A model generated the notes under the pieces. It had not been told where the DNA came from and searched no databases. It worked only from the letters and a program-made list of their open reading frames with translations. From Tetraselmis striata (taxonomy: Eukaryota; Chlorophyta; Chlorodendrophyceae; Chlorodendrales; Chlorodendraceae), in contig VCJN01000763.1 of NCBI GenBank assembly GCA_006384855.1, forward strand, positions 1-64,000: 64,000 nt of DNA, given 5' to 3'. Below, piece by piece: positions 1 through 10,442 of this stretch; within the stretch, counting starts at the first letter, position 1; every line of letters begins with the position of its first letter. A program made the translations under genes and the position numbers.

Positions 1-19
1 GAAAGGGCTGATGGGTCTG

Positions 20-175
20 GCAACAATATCACGCGCCATCACAGCATTTCCCCAAGCGCCGCACTACCCTTAGCAACATGCATGCACGCGCGCACGGCCT
101 CGATGCAGCCACGTATGTGCATGTCGATGGAATCCCTGAAACCCAGTCTGAGGTGTATATACATTTCAAGAGGAG
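20..175 (-). repeat. Isolated inverted monomer of the ~230 bp satellite family
   Basis: Read on the minus strand this stretch carries the same ordered words as the array at 45.9-49.3 kb: the start of the unit near 160, the words GCATCGAGG and GCGTGCATGCATGTTGCTAAGG, and GAAATGCTGTGATGGCG near 30-45. It is about 45 kb from the array and in the opposite orientation, so the family is dispersed as well as tandem. The left end may be cut by the window edge. Confidence 0.8.
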
Positions 176-753
176 CCTGCTGCTGGCCTCTCTGTCAGCC
201 ATACTGCTTTCAGACACCCCATTTTGCGGCACCTCCCCCCCCCCCCCCCCCCCCGCACACACCCTCTTCCCAGTTTCATCCACCGAACACTCAGTGCCGC
301 GCATGCCAGATGCGCGAGGACCTGTGGGGGGGAGGGGTCCAGATGCATCACAAAGTGGGCAACATCAAGGGGAGATATTCAGGCATGCACTGCCTGCAAT
401 TCATCCATCCTGCCTCCGTGGATCTCGCACGTCTTCAGCGTCTACCATGCAGTGCTAACATTGCACCGAGGACAAAGTGGTTATGCTATTGGCATGGGGA
501 GGCCCGTCAGGGACACCTGCGGATGAAAGATGCACCGATATTGCATGTTACATGGTATTGGCAATGTGTCTACTATCAGTTTCTGGCCCGCATTCGTTAT
601 TCATTGCTACATGTGTCACCTGCAACATATAATTAGCTGCCTGCCAAAATCATAGGATGGCAGTGTGTCACGGTTTTGGATATGGGATGGCGACATTCAG
701 CACTGCCCATGTTGGCATTTATTTGAAACTCCCCTGCTCGCCTATTCAGCGCC
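176..753. other. Intergenic, no gene seen
   Basis: It contains a 20-nt C run at 235-254. The open frames here are short, overlap on both strands and gain their proline or glycine stretches from the C run. Nothing else was recognised. Confidence 0.5.
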
Positions 754-1344
754 CTACATGTAGGAGCCAGCGCTACGAGACAGCGCGGGCAGAGTACCAG
801 TGCTACTCCGCACCGCTGGGAGCGCGCGCGAAGTTAGGTCAGAAATCTTCTTCTGAAAGCCTCTCAGAATTGAGGGCAGACGGACGCGGCTCGTAGGCTC
901 ACTGGAGGCAGGGTCCGAGATGCCGTTGGCATTGGGCGTCGAGTTGCTGCGACGCAAGTCGGAGCTGGCCAAGCTGTGGCCAGAGCTCCTGGGAGATTCG
1001 GGATTCCATAGCGTCGATGTGCGGCTGGGGGCGGTGCGAGCGCTGATAGCGCTCGACTGCCTCGGGGTCGCTGGGTTGTCAATAACGTTAGCTGGGCAGC
1101 TCCCGTGCCGCGCGTTCTCGGCCCACCACCTTTGCGAATGCACCGCCGCGTCGTACGCACCATCGCACTTCCCAGATTGAGCTGGCTGCCCCTGTGGGTC
1201 GCTGCACTGGAAGCTGAGGTCTAGCTGGGTGTCGTCCGACAGCCCACACAGCTTGCGCACCGTCTCCTTGAACTCGACAGCCCGTCGGAGCCCGGGCTTG
1301 GGCACGATTGTAGTTACACCTGGCCCGTTCAGGCAGAATCGCAT
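754..1344 (-). CDS. Putative serine-rich protein, terminal exon
   Basis: A 196-codon frame with strong GC preference at third positions, ending in TAG at 754-756. The first ~85 residues look globular (a stretch reading GLSDDTQLDLSFQC, then a Cys- and Trp-containing part), and the rest is Ser/Pro/Arg-rich and probably disordered. The segment around GLSDDTQLDL recalls the start of a PB1 or ubiquitin-like fold, but that is only an impression. It may be the last exon of a longer minus-strand gene. Candidate upstream exons lie at about 1757-1905 (Cys-rich, followed by an excellent GTGAGT donor on the minus strand) and about 1975-2110 (frame containing IGLCLSYIDGQVIISQVL, PDZ-like in feel). I could not join these pieces in phase, so the product is unassigned. 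Confidence 0.45.
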   Translation of the reverse strand: MRFCLNGPGVTTIVPKPGLRRAVEFKETVRKLCGLSDDTQLDLSFQCSDPQGQPAQSGKCDGAYDAAVHSQRWWAENARHGSCPANVIDNPATPRQSSAISARTAPSRTSTLWNPESPRSSGHSLASSDLRRSNSTPNANGISDPASSEPTSRVRLPSILRGFQKKISDLTSRALPAVRSSTGTLPALSRSAGSYM

Positions 1345-2893
1345 AACGGGCCGGCTGTTGGCCGGTGGGGGTCTTGGGGCTGGTGAACAGCTTTGTTCTT
1401 CCAGCTCTCAAGCTCCTGGTTGCAGAACCGGCCAGTGCGTCTCCTCACTGACACGGGGGGGGACGGGGGAGCGAAGCCCGTCAGCACGTTTTGGTCGGGG
1501 ATATCTTCCTGGTATCGTTACCCCGCGTTGCTGCCAGGAGCTCGGGAAGGACGGGCCGAGCGCTGAACGGGAAGTCGAGAGGGCATACACTACCACTCAC
1601 CCCATCTGAAATCTGCTGCGATGCCACGTCACTCGGGTACGGCGTGTTGACATGCAGCAGAGTTTCCAAGCAGGTATTGGCACATAAAAAGTGTCGGCTA
1701 GAGTGTTAACGACCGCGCAGGGCAGCGGCGGGCTGGTATTATGGGGGGCCACTCACGCTGTGCCGGCCTTGTGCAGCTGCACATCTCGCCAGGCACTGCG
1801 GGTGGGCTACGCAGCGGGCAGCCACAGGGGGCGACAAGGTTGGTCACCACCCTCCCATGCAAATCCAGCACGTTCTCTTCCTCATCGCAGCAGTCCCGTG
1901 CGCGCCGCGGTGGCGCTCGTGCTGGAAGTTTGCATTCTGTCATGTTTGATGTTCGGCGGTTCAAACTCTGCACAGCCGTGAGATTTCTGGAGTGCCGGGC
2001 TCCCGCGCTTGCTGGGACCGAGTCGCTTTGAGGGGCGGAGCGTGCGCACGTACGTTGCGAGCACCTGGCTGATGATGACCTGCCCGTCGATATATGAAAG
2101 GCAGAGGCCGATGCGTACAGGCTTGCTGCAAGGGGAAACGATTCAAGATGCGGTATTAGTATCGAGTGTTACGCTTGAAAGTGTGTTGCTCCGGTGGGGT
2201 TGGGTGCGCCCTTTGTACCGGCTTGGACCGGACGCGATTTGGCTGCAAAGGGCGAATTCCTGTCGTCGGGTGCGCGCGGATCATCAGTAGCAGTAAGGAG
2301 CAATTCATAACTGTGCAAGTACTGAGGCCTCCGCAGGCCGCCGCCGCCGCGCCCGTTAGATCGCCGGATATATGCGCCTGTCACGACACGGCGCGAAATG
2401 AACTAAGTGAAAATTATTAGCGACCACAAACGGCGGCGGTTCTGATGTACACATCGCGCGCAGGCTGCAATTTCCTACATATGTTGCTCTTATTATTCAG
2501 TACGTAGAGCACCGAGTACACGCTCAAAGTACTTGACGAACTGTATGTACGCTTGGCGATACGGTATGTTGTTTGTATCCTATCATGCGGTATCATGCGG
2601 TTTCATAATTCAGATAGCAGTATTCCTTGGTCGCTATATAAAATCACTCCCGTGTGATAAGCATCTCATTATTTTATTCTTTCATTATTGTTGTTTTAGC
2701 ACACTTGTCGCAATACGGCATTTTCAGACAGCTCGCACGTCGTTACAGTATTACGGCGGCGGCGGCAGGAAGGTCACCCGCACGGGTACCTGTAGGGCTG
2801 TAGCGACTCAGTACAGGGTACTCGTACCATGTTCGGCGTACTGTATGTACAGCGTACGAGGAGAGACGGTGCAAGGGTTTCACTGGTGCCAGT
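1345..2893. other. Possible upstream exons, otherwise no gene
   Basis: Two minus-strand stretches (about 1757-1905 and 1975-2110) have coding-like composition and could belong to the gene ending at 754. The remainder (2130-2893) is AT-richer with no coding signal that I trust. Confidence 0.3.
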
Positions 2894-3135
2894 TGTGAGG
2901 AGATCTAGGGTTGTTACCCTACAAATGTGGCGAGATGGTCGGCTCCAGAGTTGTTGGTGATGAAAACTGAATTATTTGCAAGGTGGTCTGCGCTGCGGTA
3001 TATTATTCAGCAGTCGGCGGGATGCCACGCCGGCGCTGTCAAGTGTAATCTAGTCAGCAGTGCTAATGAGATTACGTAGGAGGCATTTGGTGAGGTCGAG
3101 ATCTAGGGTTGTTACCCTAACATGATCTCCTCACA
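2894..3135. repeat. Small TIR element (MITE-like), ~242 bp
   Basis: The outer ends are inverted copies, TGTGAGGAGATC at 2894-2905 and GATCTCCTCACA at 3124-3135. Just inside each end lies the same small palindrome AGGGTTGTTACCCT. There is no coding capacity. Related ends (CCTCCTCACA and similar) recur at 3886-3895 and 4213-4223, suggesting a family of small foldback elements in this corner of the window. Confidence 0.65.
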
Positions 3136-3796
3136 TATATTCCTTCCCGCCATAAAGGTGTCAACCAGCGGTGATATATGTGGAAAAGTGTACGACAGCG
3201 CAGTGTGTCAGCAAATGCATCACCAACATATGCCATTGTCAGGTGACAATCAAACGCTGAAAAATCAGCATGACAGATGTTCAGAGTTGAAACTCCGAAG
3301 TGAATGTTTGTCAACGACATGGAACTTTAATTGGTGTGTCACAGGTAGAATATGATTTAGTAATAATGACACAAAAAGGGTTTTTGAGGTTGTTATATGT
3401 GTTTTGGAGGTCAATGTCTGTGTTGATGACAGTGTGTGTTACGCCGTTGGTGGCGCGACCGTGGAAGACCCAAAGACCACAGCCCGTTGTTGGCCCGATG
3501 CAAAGCAGAGCGGACATGTTGGTAAAGGGCACTGATCATTGTGCATTGTTAAGAGGCACTCTCAAAGCCGTACGAGCATACCGTGTGAACCAGTACCCCT
3601 CCGAAGACAGGGCACCACGGCGGTAGGTTGTCATGAGGGTCAGCATGACGGGTGCTTGTCAGAATCAAATGGATCTGGCCTCCTGGTTGGAACTGATTAT
3701 TGAGACATGTGGCAATCATGACCAGGGACCCGCACTAGGGCGTCCCCCATGGGATACGGTTGGCTGAGCACAATCCACACCATTGATTCCTAATGT
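3136..3796. other. Intergenic, nothing recognised
   Basis: AT-richer sequence with only short frames and no splice-compatible coding pieces that I trust. Confidence 0.4.
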
Positions 3797-3895
3797 TAGG
3801 AGGTAGCTTTTGATAGCCGCGCACTATCAAAAGCGCGGAGGATCCGTGGGTGACAGAGAGTCACGTATATATATCGTGAGAATACCTCCTCACAT
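3797..3895. repeat. Hairpin element, copy 1
   Basis: It contains GCTTTTGATA facing TATCAAAAGC, giving a 10-bp stem, then a shared tail ending in GTGAGAATACCTCCTCACA. The outer ends TAGGAGGTA and TACCTCCTCA are inverted. A second copy lies at 4126-4223. Confidence 0.65.
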
Positions 3896-3929
3896 TCCAT
3901 CCCCCTGAAAGGTAGGTGTAGCGGTTGGC

Positions 3930-4050
3930 ACTGCTAGTTGGCCACGGTATGCCACTGTGAGTTGGTCATATCATGGTTTTCGTGATATGACACTGTGAGT
4001 TGGTCATATCATGGTTTTCCTGATATGACACTGTTAGTTGGTCATATATA
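3930..4050. repeat. 38-bp tandem repeat, each unit a hairpin
   Basis: Units start at 3953, 3991 and 4029, preceded by one decayed unit near 3930. Inside each full unit GTCATATCA faces TGATATGAC across a short loop, a perfect 9-bp stem. The array sits exactly between the two hairpin elements at 3797 and 4126. Confidence 0.75.
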
Positions 4051-4125
4051 TCTTTAAAATGCGTGACATCCGCGAGCCGACCCACACCGGGATTCGATCC
4101 GTGAGCCCCGCGTTTTAATATCAGC

Positions 4126-4223
4126 AGGTAGCTTTTGATATCCCCGCATTATCAAAAGCGCGAAGGATCCGTGGGGTGACACACTGCGAGAGTGTATCAT
4201 ATATATCGTGAGAATATCTCCTT
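4126..4223. repeat. Hairpin element, copy 2
   Basis: A diverged direct repeat of 3797-3895, with the same TTTTGATA/TATCAAAA stem and the same GGATCCGTGGG and CGTGAGAATA words in the tail. A GGGATTCGATCC word (tRNA B-box-like on the minus strand) lies just upstream at about 4090-4103. Confidence 0.65.
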
Positions 4224-5660
4224 ACACCAGTCCTATCCCGAGTTCGGAAAAAGTAACCCTCGTGTACTCATCGTACGATACGATACATACGCTCCGACGG
4301 TCGTATGTACCCGTTGGCAGCAGTGCATGTACCTGTAACCCGTACTTGTTGGCAGGATTCAGCAACAATGCGCAGTACATTACTAGCAGCAGTTAGTATC
4401 ATATATATCATTTTTTTTTTGGTGATAGATATGGAATATAGGGGGGGGTCCGATTTTCTTTTATGTTTTAGGACCCCCCGCCCCCCCCCCCCCCCCCCCC
4501 CCCGTTTCCACCTGCCCCTATTCTTTAATTATGTTGATCTCACAGTGCGTATTACTAACATGCCCAAAGTTGCATAATAAGTACAACTGGCATGACTTTA
4601 TAACGGTTTTAATGCATCGTTGTGTGCAGAAGGCTGTTCCATGGCGATCCACGCACGCGCTGTGCAGCTTCGGCAACGGGATGGTGGGACGAATCTGCGC
4701 CGTCCGATGAGGCAGCGAGGACTGGTACTGCCTACTGGTATAGTTCTCGTAGTGACTACGTAATATATGGAGCAGGTGATGCAATTTATGGTGATGCCAG
4801 ACGGAGTACGGATAGTCCCTGGCTGTGAGGGAATGTGCGCTGATGGTGGCTATTCCGCTATGGTGGTGGTCAAGTATCATCTGATTACAGGCCGACAGGC
4901 GCCGTGCCTGATATATCAGGCGGCGCGATGTGGCCGACAGGGCGCGGGCGCAGCCCGTCATCTGACGGGCGCGCGCTACGCGCCTAATGTGCTATGATGA
5001 TTAGGGCTAGTGAGGGTATAGGATATATCCTCACACTGGCGGACGCTCGTGGATAGTGTGTATGTAAAGTTTATGTGTAACTTTGACATGGGACGTACCT
5101 GTACGCATACCTGTCCCATGGTACTGTACGGGAAAACATTTGTTAATAAATCCCAATAAATCCCGTTAATATAAATCCCGTTAGGCCGCGGCGGTCTCGC
5201 GAGGGTAGCGAATGAAACATTCTCATCGAATTCAGACTGCTCGTGCATGTTGGCTCCCGTATTCAAGTAACCGCACGCAGCGCACCTGGCGCGGCGGCGG
5301 CATGGCCGAGGCGTGGCAGCACGTTCAATCAAGGATTACGGATTACTACATACAGTGACACTACCTTATGGTGAACACATATATACCTGTAGTGAACCTA
5401 AACTTACGGCTAACGGGGGGGGGGGGGGGGGGGGGGGACGGGACGGAACGCTTTCAAACACCGTGTAAGGCCACTTCTGCAATTACAGAGTAATTTAGTA
5501 TTTTGCTGGTATTTTCTCATCAAAATTATCATCAAAATACTAAAATAAGTACTGTGTCACGACGACCCTGACGCGATTACATTCTTACGAGTATTGTAGT
5601 ATTTCAGAATACTCCCTCGCCTACCGGGTTCGATTCCTGGCCGATGTATTTCGGCAATAT
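4224..5660. other. Intergenic with homopolymer tracts
   Basis: It holds a 23-nt C run at 4481-4503, facing a G run at 4441-4448 that could pair with it, and a 23-nt G run at 5415-5437. No reading frame here looks like a gene. Confidence 0.5.
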
Positions 5661-5830
5661 CGGCCCGGCGTGTCCCGGGTTTACTCGGTTGATGCATTAG
5701 CCCTTCGGGGTTCGAATGAGGCAATGGTCTATGGGCTATGCCAGACCTACGACGGCAGTTGGCGCACGAGGTCAAGTGCTGGGGCGGCTTCGGCCGATGT
5801 CCCGGGGCGAACTTTACTTTACTTTTACTC
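5661..5830 (+). repeat. SINE-like repeat, copy A
   Basis: About 170 bp, shared in order with 50431-50602: GTCCCGGGT, GGTTGATRCA, a GGGGTTCRAAT box, GCAATGGYCTA, CCAGACCT, GTTGGCG, GACGAGGTCA or similar, TGCTGGGGCGGC, and the tail CCCGGGGCGAACTTT followed by a CTTTACTTTTA 3' end. A GGTTCGATTCC word (perfect B-box) lies just upstream at about 5627-5637. Together these suggest a Pol III-derived retroposon. Confidence 0.75.
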
Positions 5831-6090
5831 CCTCGCCTCCCGGTGGGGGGGGGGCTATTTTCATCGAAATACTCTCTCGGAGCCACCCGAGGGAGTACTT
5901 CACTATTTTGACCAACTGTACATGTTTTACTGCTGGCTCGGACCCCCACCTGCCGGGCATACGGCGCGTGGGGCCTACCGAATCACCACCCGGCGGGCTG
6001 CGGCTGCAACGAGATCTCCTCCCCGAACGTCAGCATACCGCCTGCCACCCCGTAAGTGACATCTTCCCGCTGCCCACGACAGTGAGAGGA

Positions 6091-6381
6091 TGGGCGAGTC
6101 CCCGCCCCGTTGACAACGAGGCGGGCGGAGATGGCGGTGGTGCTGGGCATGCTACGGGCCCCGCACCGCCTCATACGGAAAAGGGGAGCTCCCCCTCGCC
6201 AGTTGAGGCGCCTGTTGATCTCGAGCAAGACCCCGAGGACGACAGCCATGTCAAGAAGGGGGGAGGCGCACGCCGGGGGCGGGAGATGACGACGGTGGAG
6301 GCGATTTTGTATGCCCATGCTGGAAATGAAGTTTACCAGCGAGGCGTGATGCGCGACGAGGAGGAGTTGCTGATGATCTAA
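6091..6381 (+). CDS. Hypothetical C-terminal exon
   Basis: An open stretch of about 97 codons ending at 6381. It has a low-complexity acidic and glycine-rich first half and a compact end reading AILYAHAGNEVYQRGVM then an acidic run. Base composition is coding-like. It starts right after SINE copy A and poly-G-flanked sequence, so it may be a fragment of a displaced gene or element. No family was recognised. Confidence 0.25.
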   Translation, partial: WASPRPVDNEAGGDGGGAGHATGPAPPHTEKGSSPSPVEAPVDLEQDPEDDSHVKKGGGARRGREMTTVEAILYAHAGNEVYQRGVMRDEEELLMI

Positions 6382-6400
6382 CAGCAGCAAGCTGACATGG

Positions 6401-6463
6401 AGGCTTTTTCCTTCCCCAGTACTTTCCGTGCATTCTCTTGACGCTCTCCCTGTAACCAGAAAG
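6401..6463 (+). repeat. ~65 bp dispersed repeat, copy 1
   Basis: Shares an almost unbroken ~62-bp match with 29428-29491 (+) and 19266-19338 (-), starting AGGCTTTTTCCTTCCCCAGT and ending in the CTCTCCCTGTAACC region. It is too short and too conserved to be chance. Confidence 0.8.
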
Positions 6464-6694
6464 ATTACATAGAGGCGGCGCCAGCGGCGAGTGCAAGAAA
6501 TATCTCATATTGTGCCGCCAATTCCGAAGGGGTAAAGGATTTATTAGAAGTATTGTATTTTATTGGTATTTTCCGGCCTGAAATACCAAAATACCAAAAT
6601 ACCAAAACATCAAAATACTCGGTAATTGCGTAAGTGGCCTAAGGTACCCCTATAGTGAGCAATTGTTGTAGTGAACCTACCCAACAGGACAAAA

Positions 6695-6729
<35 letters not shown>

Positions 6730-7554
6730 CGGGGCTTCCCGAATGCGGGTTCCCTGCCTCTACAGTGAACCACCAGTACTTGAGAATAGTGTAAAGAGCG
6801 CCGGTTGCGGCGGCGGCGTGCGCGGCGGCCCTAGACAACTGTACTGTATTGTCACAGTGTTGGCGGCACATATTCGCTGCATGCACAGTCGGTGATGCCA
6901 CCATAACAATGCAAGCCTCGCCGCCATGACGGAGCCCGCTCAGTGTTCCTGCTACGGCATGCATTGCGTAGTTGCCGCTAGAGGAGAGACCGGCGGGCCA
7001 GAGCTGAAAGAGTGTATGTGGTGTAGCGGGTTGCACCACACTGCTGTACCGCGTGTGCCATGGGGAATACGAGGCCAAGTTTCCCAAGAAGTACAGTGAT
7101 GTGCCAATGGGCCACCTGTGCATATCTTTTGCCTGGCAAGAGCGGCAAGGGGCAAGGCTCATACACCTTACTCGCCAACGCCCATTCATCACGCTCCTTG
7201 TCGCAGCCCTCGAGCGAGGCAAGTCGCAGCCCTCCGCTGTCACTAGCGGCGCCGGCCAGCCCAGCTAGCATGACACAGCCCAGCCAGCCCACACAGCATG
7301 ACAGCAGCTCGCCCGCCGCAGCTTTCAAAACTCCACAGCAGCCAGCACGACGCGATCCCGCCGCAAAAGCAGCCATGTCACTCTTCGCTCGTCTCTTCGT
7401 CTTCAACAGAAGGCAGCGCGACTCGGCGGCTCCTAGTGAGACAGCACTGCGGCAAGAGGAGGACGCCAGTGGGAAGAGCGAGGATCGGCAGAAGGGCCCC
7501 ATGCTCCCTCAAGGGGTGCAGGTTGGTAGAAAGAAGGCCCCATGCTCGGACTGT
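6464..7554. other. Intergenic with a 34-nt G run
   Basis: The G run at 6696-6729 is the longest in the window. The longer frames at 7060-7563 are Ser/Ala/Pro-rich and may be 5' leader of the transposon that follows. I see no independent gene. Confidence 0.4.
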
Positions 7555-8662
7555 GCGCCATAAGGTGGACAAGATCAACTACGTGGACGGCTTTTTGTGG
7601 GGTGACAAGGCTAGCCTCCCAAACGTGGCCAAGTGGGCGCACGAGGAGCTGAAACTATCCTTCCTGCCATCAAAGGCCATCCTCTCAAACAATGGAGGAG
7701 AGGGTCAAGCTGTTGAGTAAGTGTGATGTATGCAAGCAATGTGGCGTTGTAGTCGGATGTCATCATTTTCTGCTATAGATTCATTCGTTGCTGATGAGTT
7801 TCGCGCTTACAACTCAAGCGATTTCTCACAAGAGTCCCGCTCACGCAAGCAAGAACGCAAGAGGAAGCGGGCTGTGGACACTAAGCATGAGAAGTTGGAG
7901 GCTGTCATGCTGGAGTGGATACTCCACCACGATGCGGAACATGGTGGCAGAATCCCCCTCAGCGATGCCATGCTTACTCAACGTGTGTGGGGCATTAAAT
8001 TTCCACTAGTGATGTGCATTGTTCTCTCTTTGGATTGCTGCTCAACTGCAACTATGTTGCATGTGAACATGGTGTGCATCCCAAGCGATTGGTCGAACAA
8101 CACAAGATTGACTTCAAGGAAGACAAGTTCAACTTCTCCACCAAGTGGCTTTACAAGTTCAAGGAGGAAAACAATATCAACCGGATTGTCTTTCATGGTG
8201 AGGGAGGCGCTGCAGACTTGGAGAGTGTGGAGATTGTGTGGAGGCAGCTGCCCCTCATCATAGCTGACTACCCGCTTGACAAGATATACAACTTTGATGA
8301 CGAGTCAGGTACGACTCATGCTACTGTGTATGTCTCGCTCATCGATGTGTTTCATATCAGACAGTGTGCATGCATTGCACATTAGAGTATGTACTAATAA
8401 TATCTCACGCCATATGTATGTATGTGCCCTATCTATGAAAATTTCTTTTATCCGATGTTGCTCACAGCTGGCAACGTTGTGGCCGGGCACAAGGGGGACC
8501 GCAGAGGCGACAAGACATCTTAGGAACGCCTCACGGTGGGATTGTTCTGCAATGCGATGGGCACAGATAGGTGAAACTTACCCTCATCGGGAAGGCAGCA
8601 AAGCCCCGTTGCTTCGTGACTTGCTTCGTGACGCTGCAAGCCCCACACACCCACTCGACTCG
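7555..8662 (+). mobile_element. Decayed pogo/Tigger-type DNA transposon (transposase pieces)
   Basis: Four coding blocks in order resemble a CENP-B/pogo transposase. 7558-7713 carries a first helix-turn-helix (LPNVAKWAHEELKL). 7777-7985 has a basic linker and a second DNA-binding block (KLEAVMLEWILHHDAEHGG). 8090-8308 has FSTKWLYKFKEENNINR and ends IYNFDDESG, matching the N-x-DE-(S/T)-G start of the DDE domain. About 8468-8620 resembles the AGHKGDRRGDKT and RLTVGLFCNAMGTD steps but is interrupted by an in-frame TAG after GDKTS and another TAG soon after GTD. Blocks 1-2 and 2-3 may be separated by introns. No downstream catalytic D and no terminal inverted repeats were found, so it is broken and probably truncated at its 3' end. 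Confidence 0.75.
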
Positions 8663-10442
8663 ACTAGGTAGAGCCCGCTGTTGAACACGGCGGCTCGACG
8701 AGTCACTCGGCTTTGAGGCGACGACTAACTCGCTGCGAGCCGCCTCCCCCCCCCCCCCCCCCCCCCCCCCCCCCGACTCGGCCACTCGAGTCACCACCGA
8801 ATCTCCGTCCACGTCGTCCACGTCGTCCGTTTTCATCATGGGCCAGCTGCACGCGACTGTCAGCAGCACACATGTACCGGAGCGGGGCACAGGTACCGGA
8901 GCGTTACGGAGCGTCGCGAGCGGTGCACAACACAGGTACCGGAGCGTTATTACGGAGCGTTGCGGGCAAGAGCGGTGCACTAACTCGGCGGGAGGGTGCG
9001 CCAGGCGGATACCATCTTGGACAGTTGGGCCAATCCCCGGTGTCCCGCCAGTGCCCCACATCACCGTGGTGGAGGACTCGGAGAAAGGAGAGCTCAGGGC
9101 CATCTCTTTGGCTTCAGAGCCGGGAGGTGGTGGGTATCTGAACCTAACCTTTCTCAACCCATTGTAGGCACTGTCGCGACGAGTGGTGCGAACCAGTGTC
9201 CGAACCAAGTCCGTCACTGGTTTGGCTTCGAATGTCAGGGGACGACCAGACCGCCTCGCAGAGAGCAACCGGTCAATCCGACGCATGGCAAGGCGGCGAA
9301 TTATGTGGCGTGCATCTCATGACTTAGCTGATGTCGCAGCGGGCAGAGGTGCAGGGACAGATGTCCCACCACTATGATGAGCTTTACTCCTGTCTGATGG
9401 AGCTCTATACTAGGCTGGAAGCCCACGAGAAGCGGAGCGCATCTGAAAAGATGGCTACAGAGGAAGCAGCTCCAGCCTCTCGCGTGGCGACCGAGAGGAC
9501 GGCGTTCGAAGACGGCCGTCGGGTCGGACAGCCGCCCTGGCCTCGCGACAACACTATATCGGATGAGGCGACAAGCCACCAGACACATATTTAGCCATGC
9601 TTAGCCAATGCGAGCTAGACAATGGTCGACAAACCGGAGCCAAGCCAGCCCCGCGGCGACACTAGCCAAGCATGCAAGAAATGCCATGGGCAAGATCAGG
9701 AACTGAGACAACGTATGCTGACAAGAACATGCTTGCCGTGCAGCGTTGTTACATGTCTTGTATTGCAGCATTGTGTGGATGGAAGGGGGGGGGGGGGGGG
9801 GGGGTTGTTGATGGCAGACTGGCAATGCAGCTATAGCAATACTGACTAGATCACTTACATATGCTGGGTATGCGCTCTTCGCGCATATGAGTCCCATTAG
9901 CGTGCTGCGCGCGCTTGAGGTCGGAGCCGGGAGCTCGGGGCACGCAGTGGAGCGCGGAGCTCTGGGCACGCTTGTCGCGGAGAGCCTGCTGTAAGCACTT
10001 ATTTTTTTCCGGCAACTCATCGCCTCACCCTCCGCCTCTGCACTAACGCACACTACCTGTCTTTTCACGGATTACGATTGAAGGAGTGCGGCGGTTTCCA
10101 CAGTTGCCACTCGGAGCGGCTGCCTGGGTGTAGCGGAACCTGCAGGCGCCGTGCTGGCAGGCTCGGGTACGCGCTGTCGAGCAGGCCGGTGCGGCGGCGG
10201 GCAGGCTCACGCGGGAGGGGACGAGGGAGAAGAGGTCCCGGAGGACTGTGCTGAATTCTGCCCTCGGGCCGCCCCTCACTTGCTCGGCAGCTACAGCAGC
10301 GACGAGAAAGACGGAGCCCCTGGCCGGGGGCTCTAGATAACCGCTAGGCACGGCCGAGGCGCCGCACGGGTAGGCGAGCGGTGGGGGCGCGGTGGCTGGC
10401 GGGCGCGGCGCTTAGGTGCAATCGTAGGCCAGAAGGGGCGCG
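8663..10442. other. Intergenic, possible transposon remains
   Basis: C run at 8746-8774 and G run at 9785-9804. Short frames at 9000-9330 and 9331-9594 have coding-like composition but match nothing I know; they may be further remains of the transposon to the left. Sequence from about 10080 rises in GC towards the gene starting at 10443. Confidence 0.35.

Noticed and set aside
235-254. Poly-proline or poly-glycine proteins read across C/G runs throughout the window
   Set aside because: They occur on whichever strand is read through the homopolymer, lack domains, and many runs lie in introns of recognised genes.
8531-9286. 251-codon minus-strand open frame
   Set aside because: It runs antisense to the transposon remains and owes its length to GC-rich composition and a C run (glycine stretch); no domain is seen.
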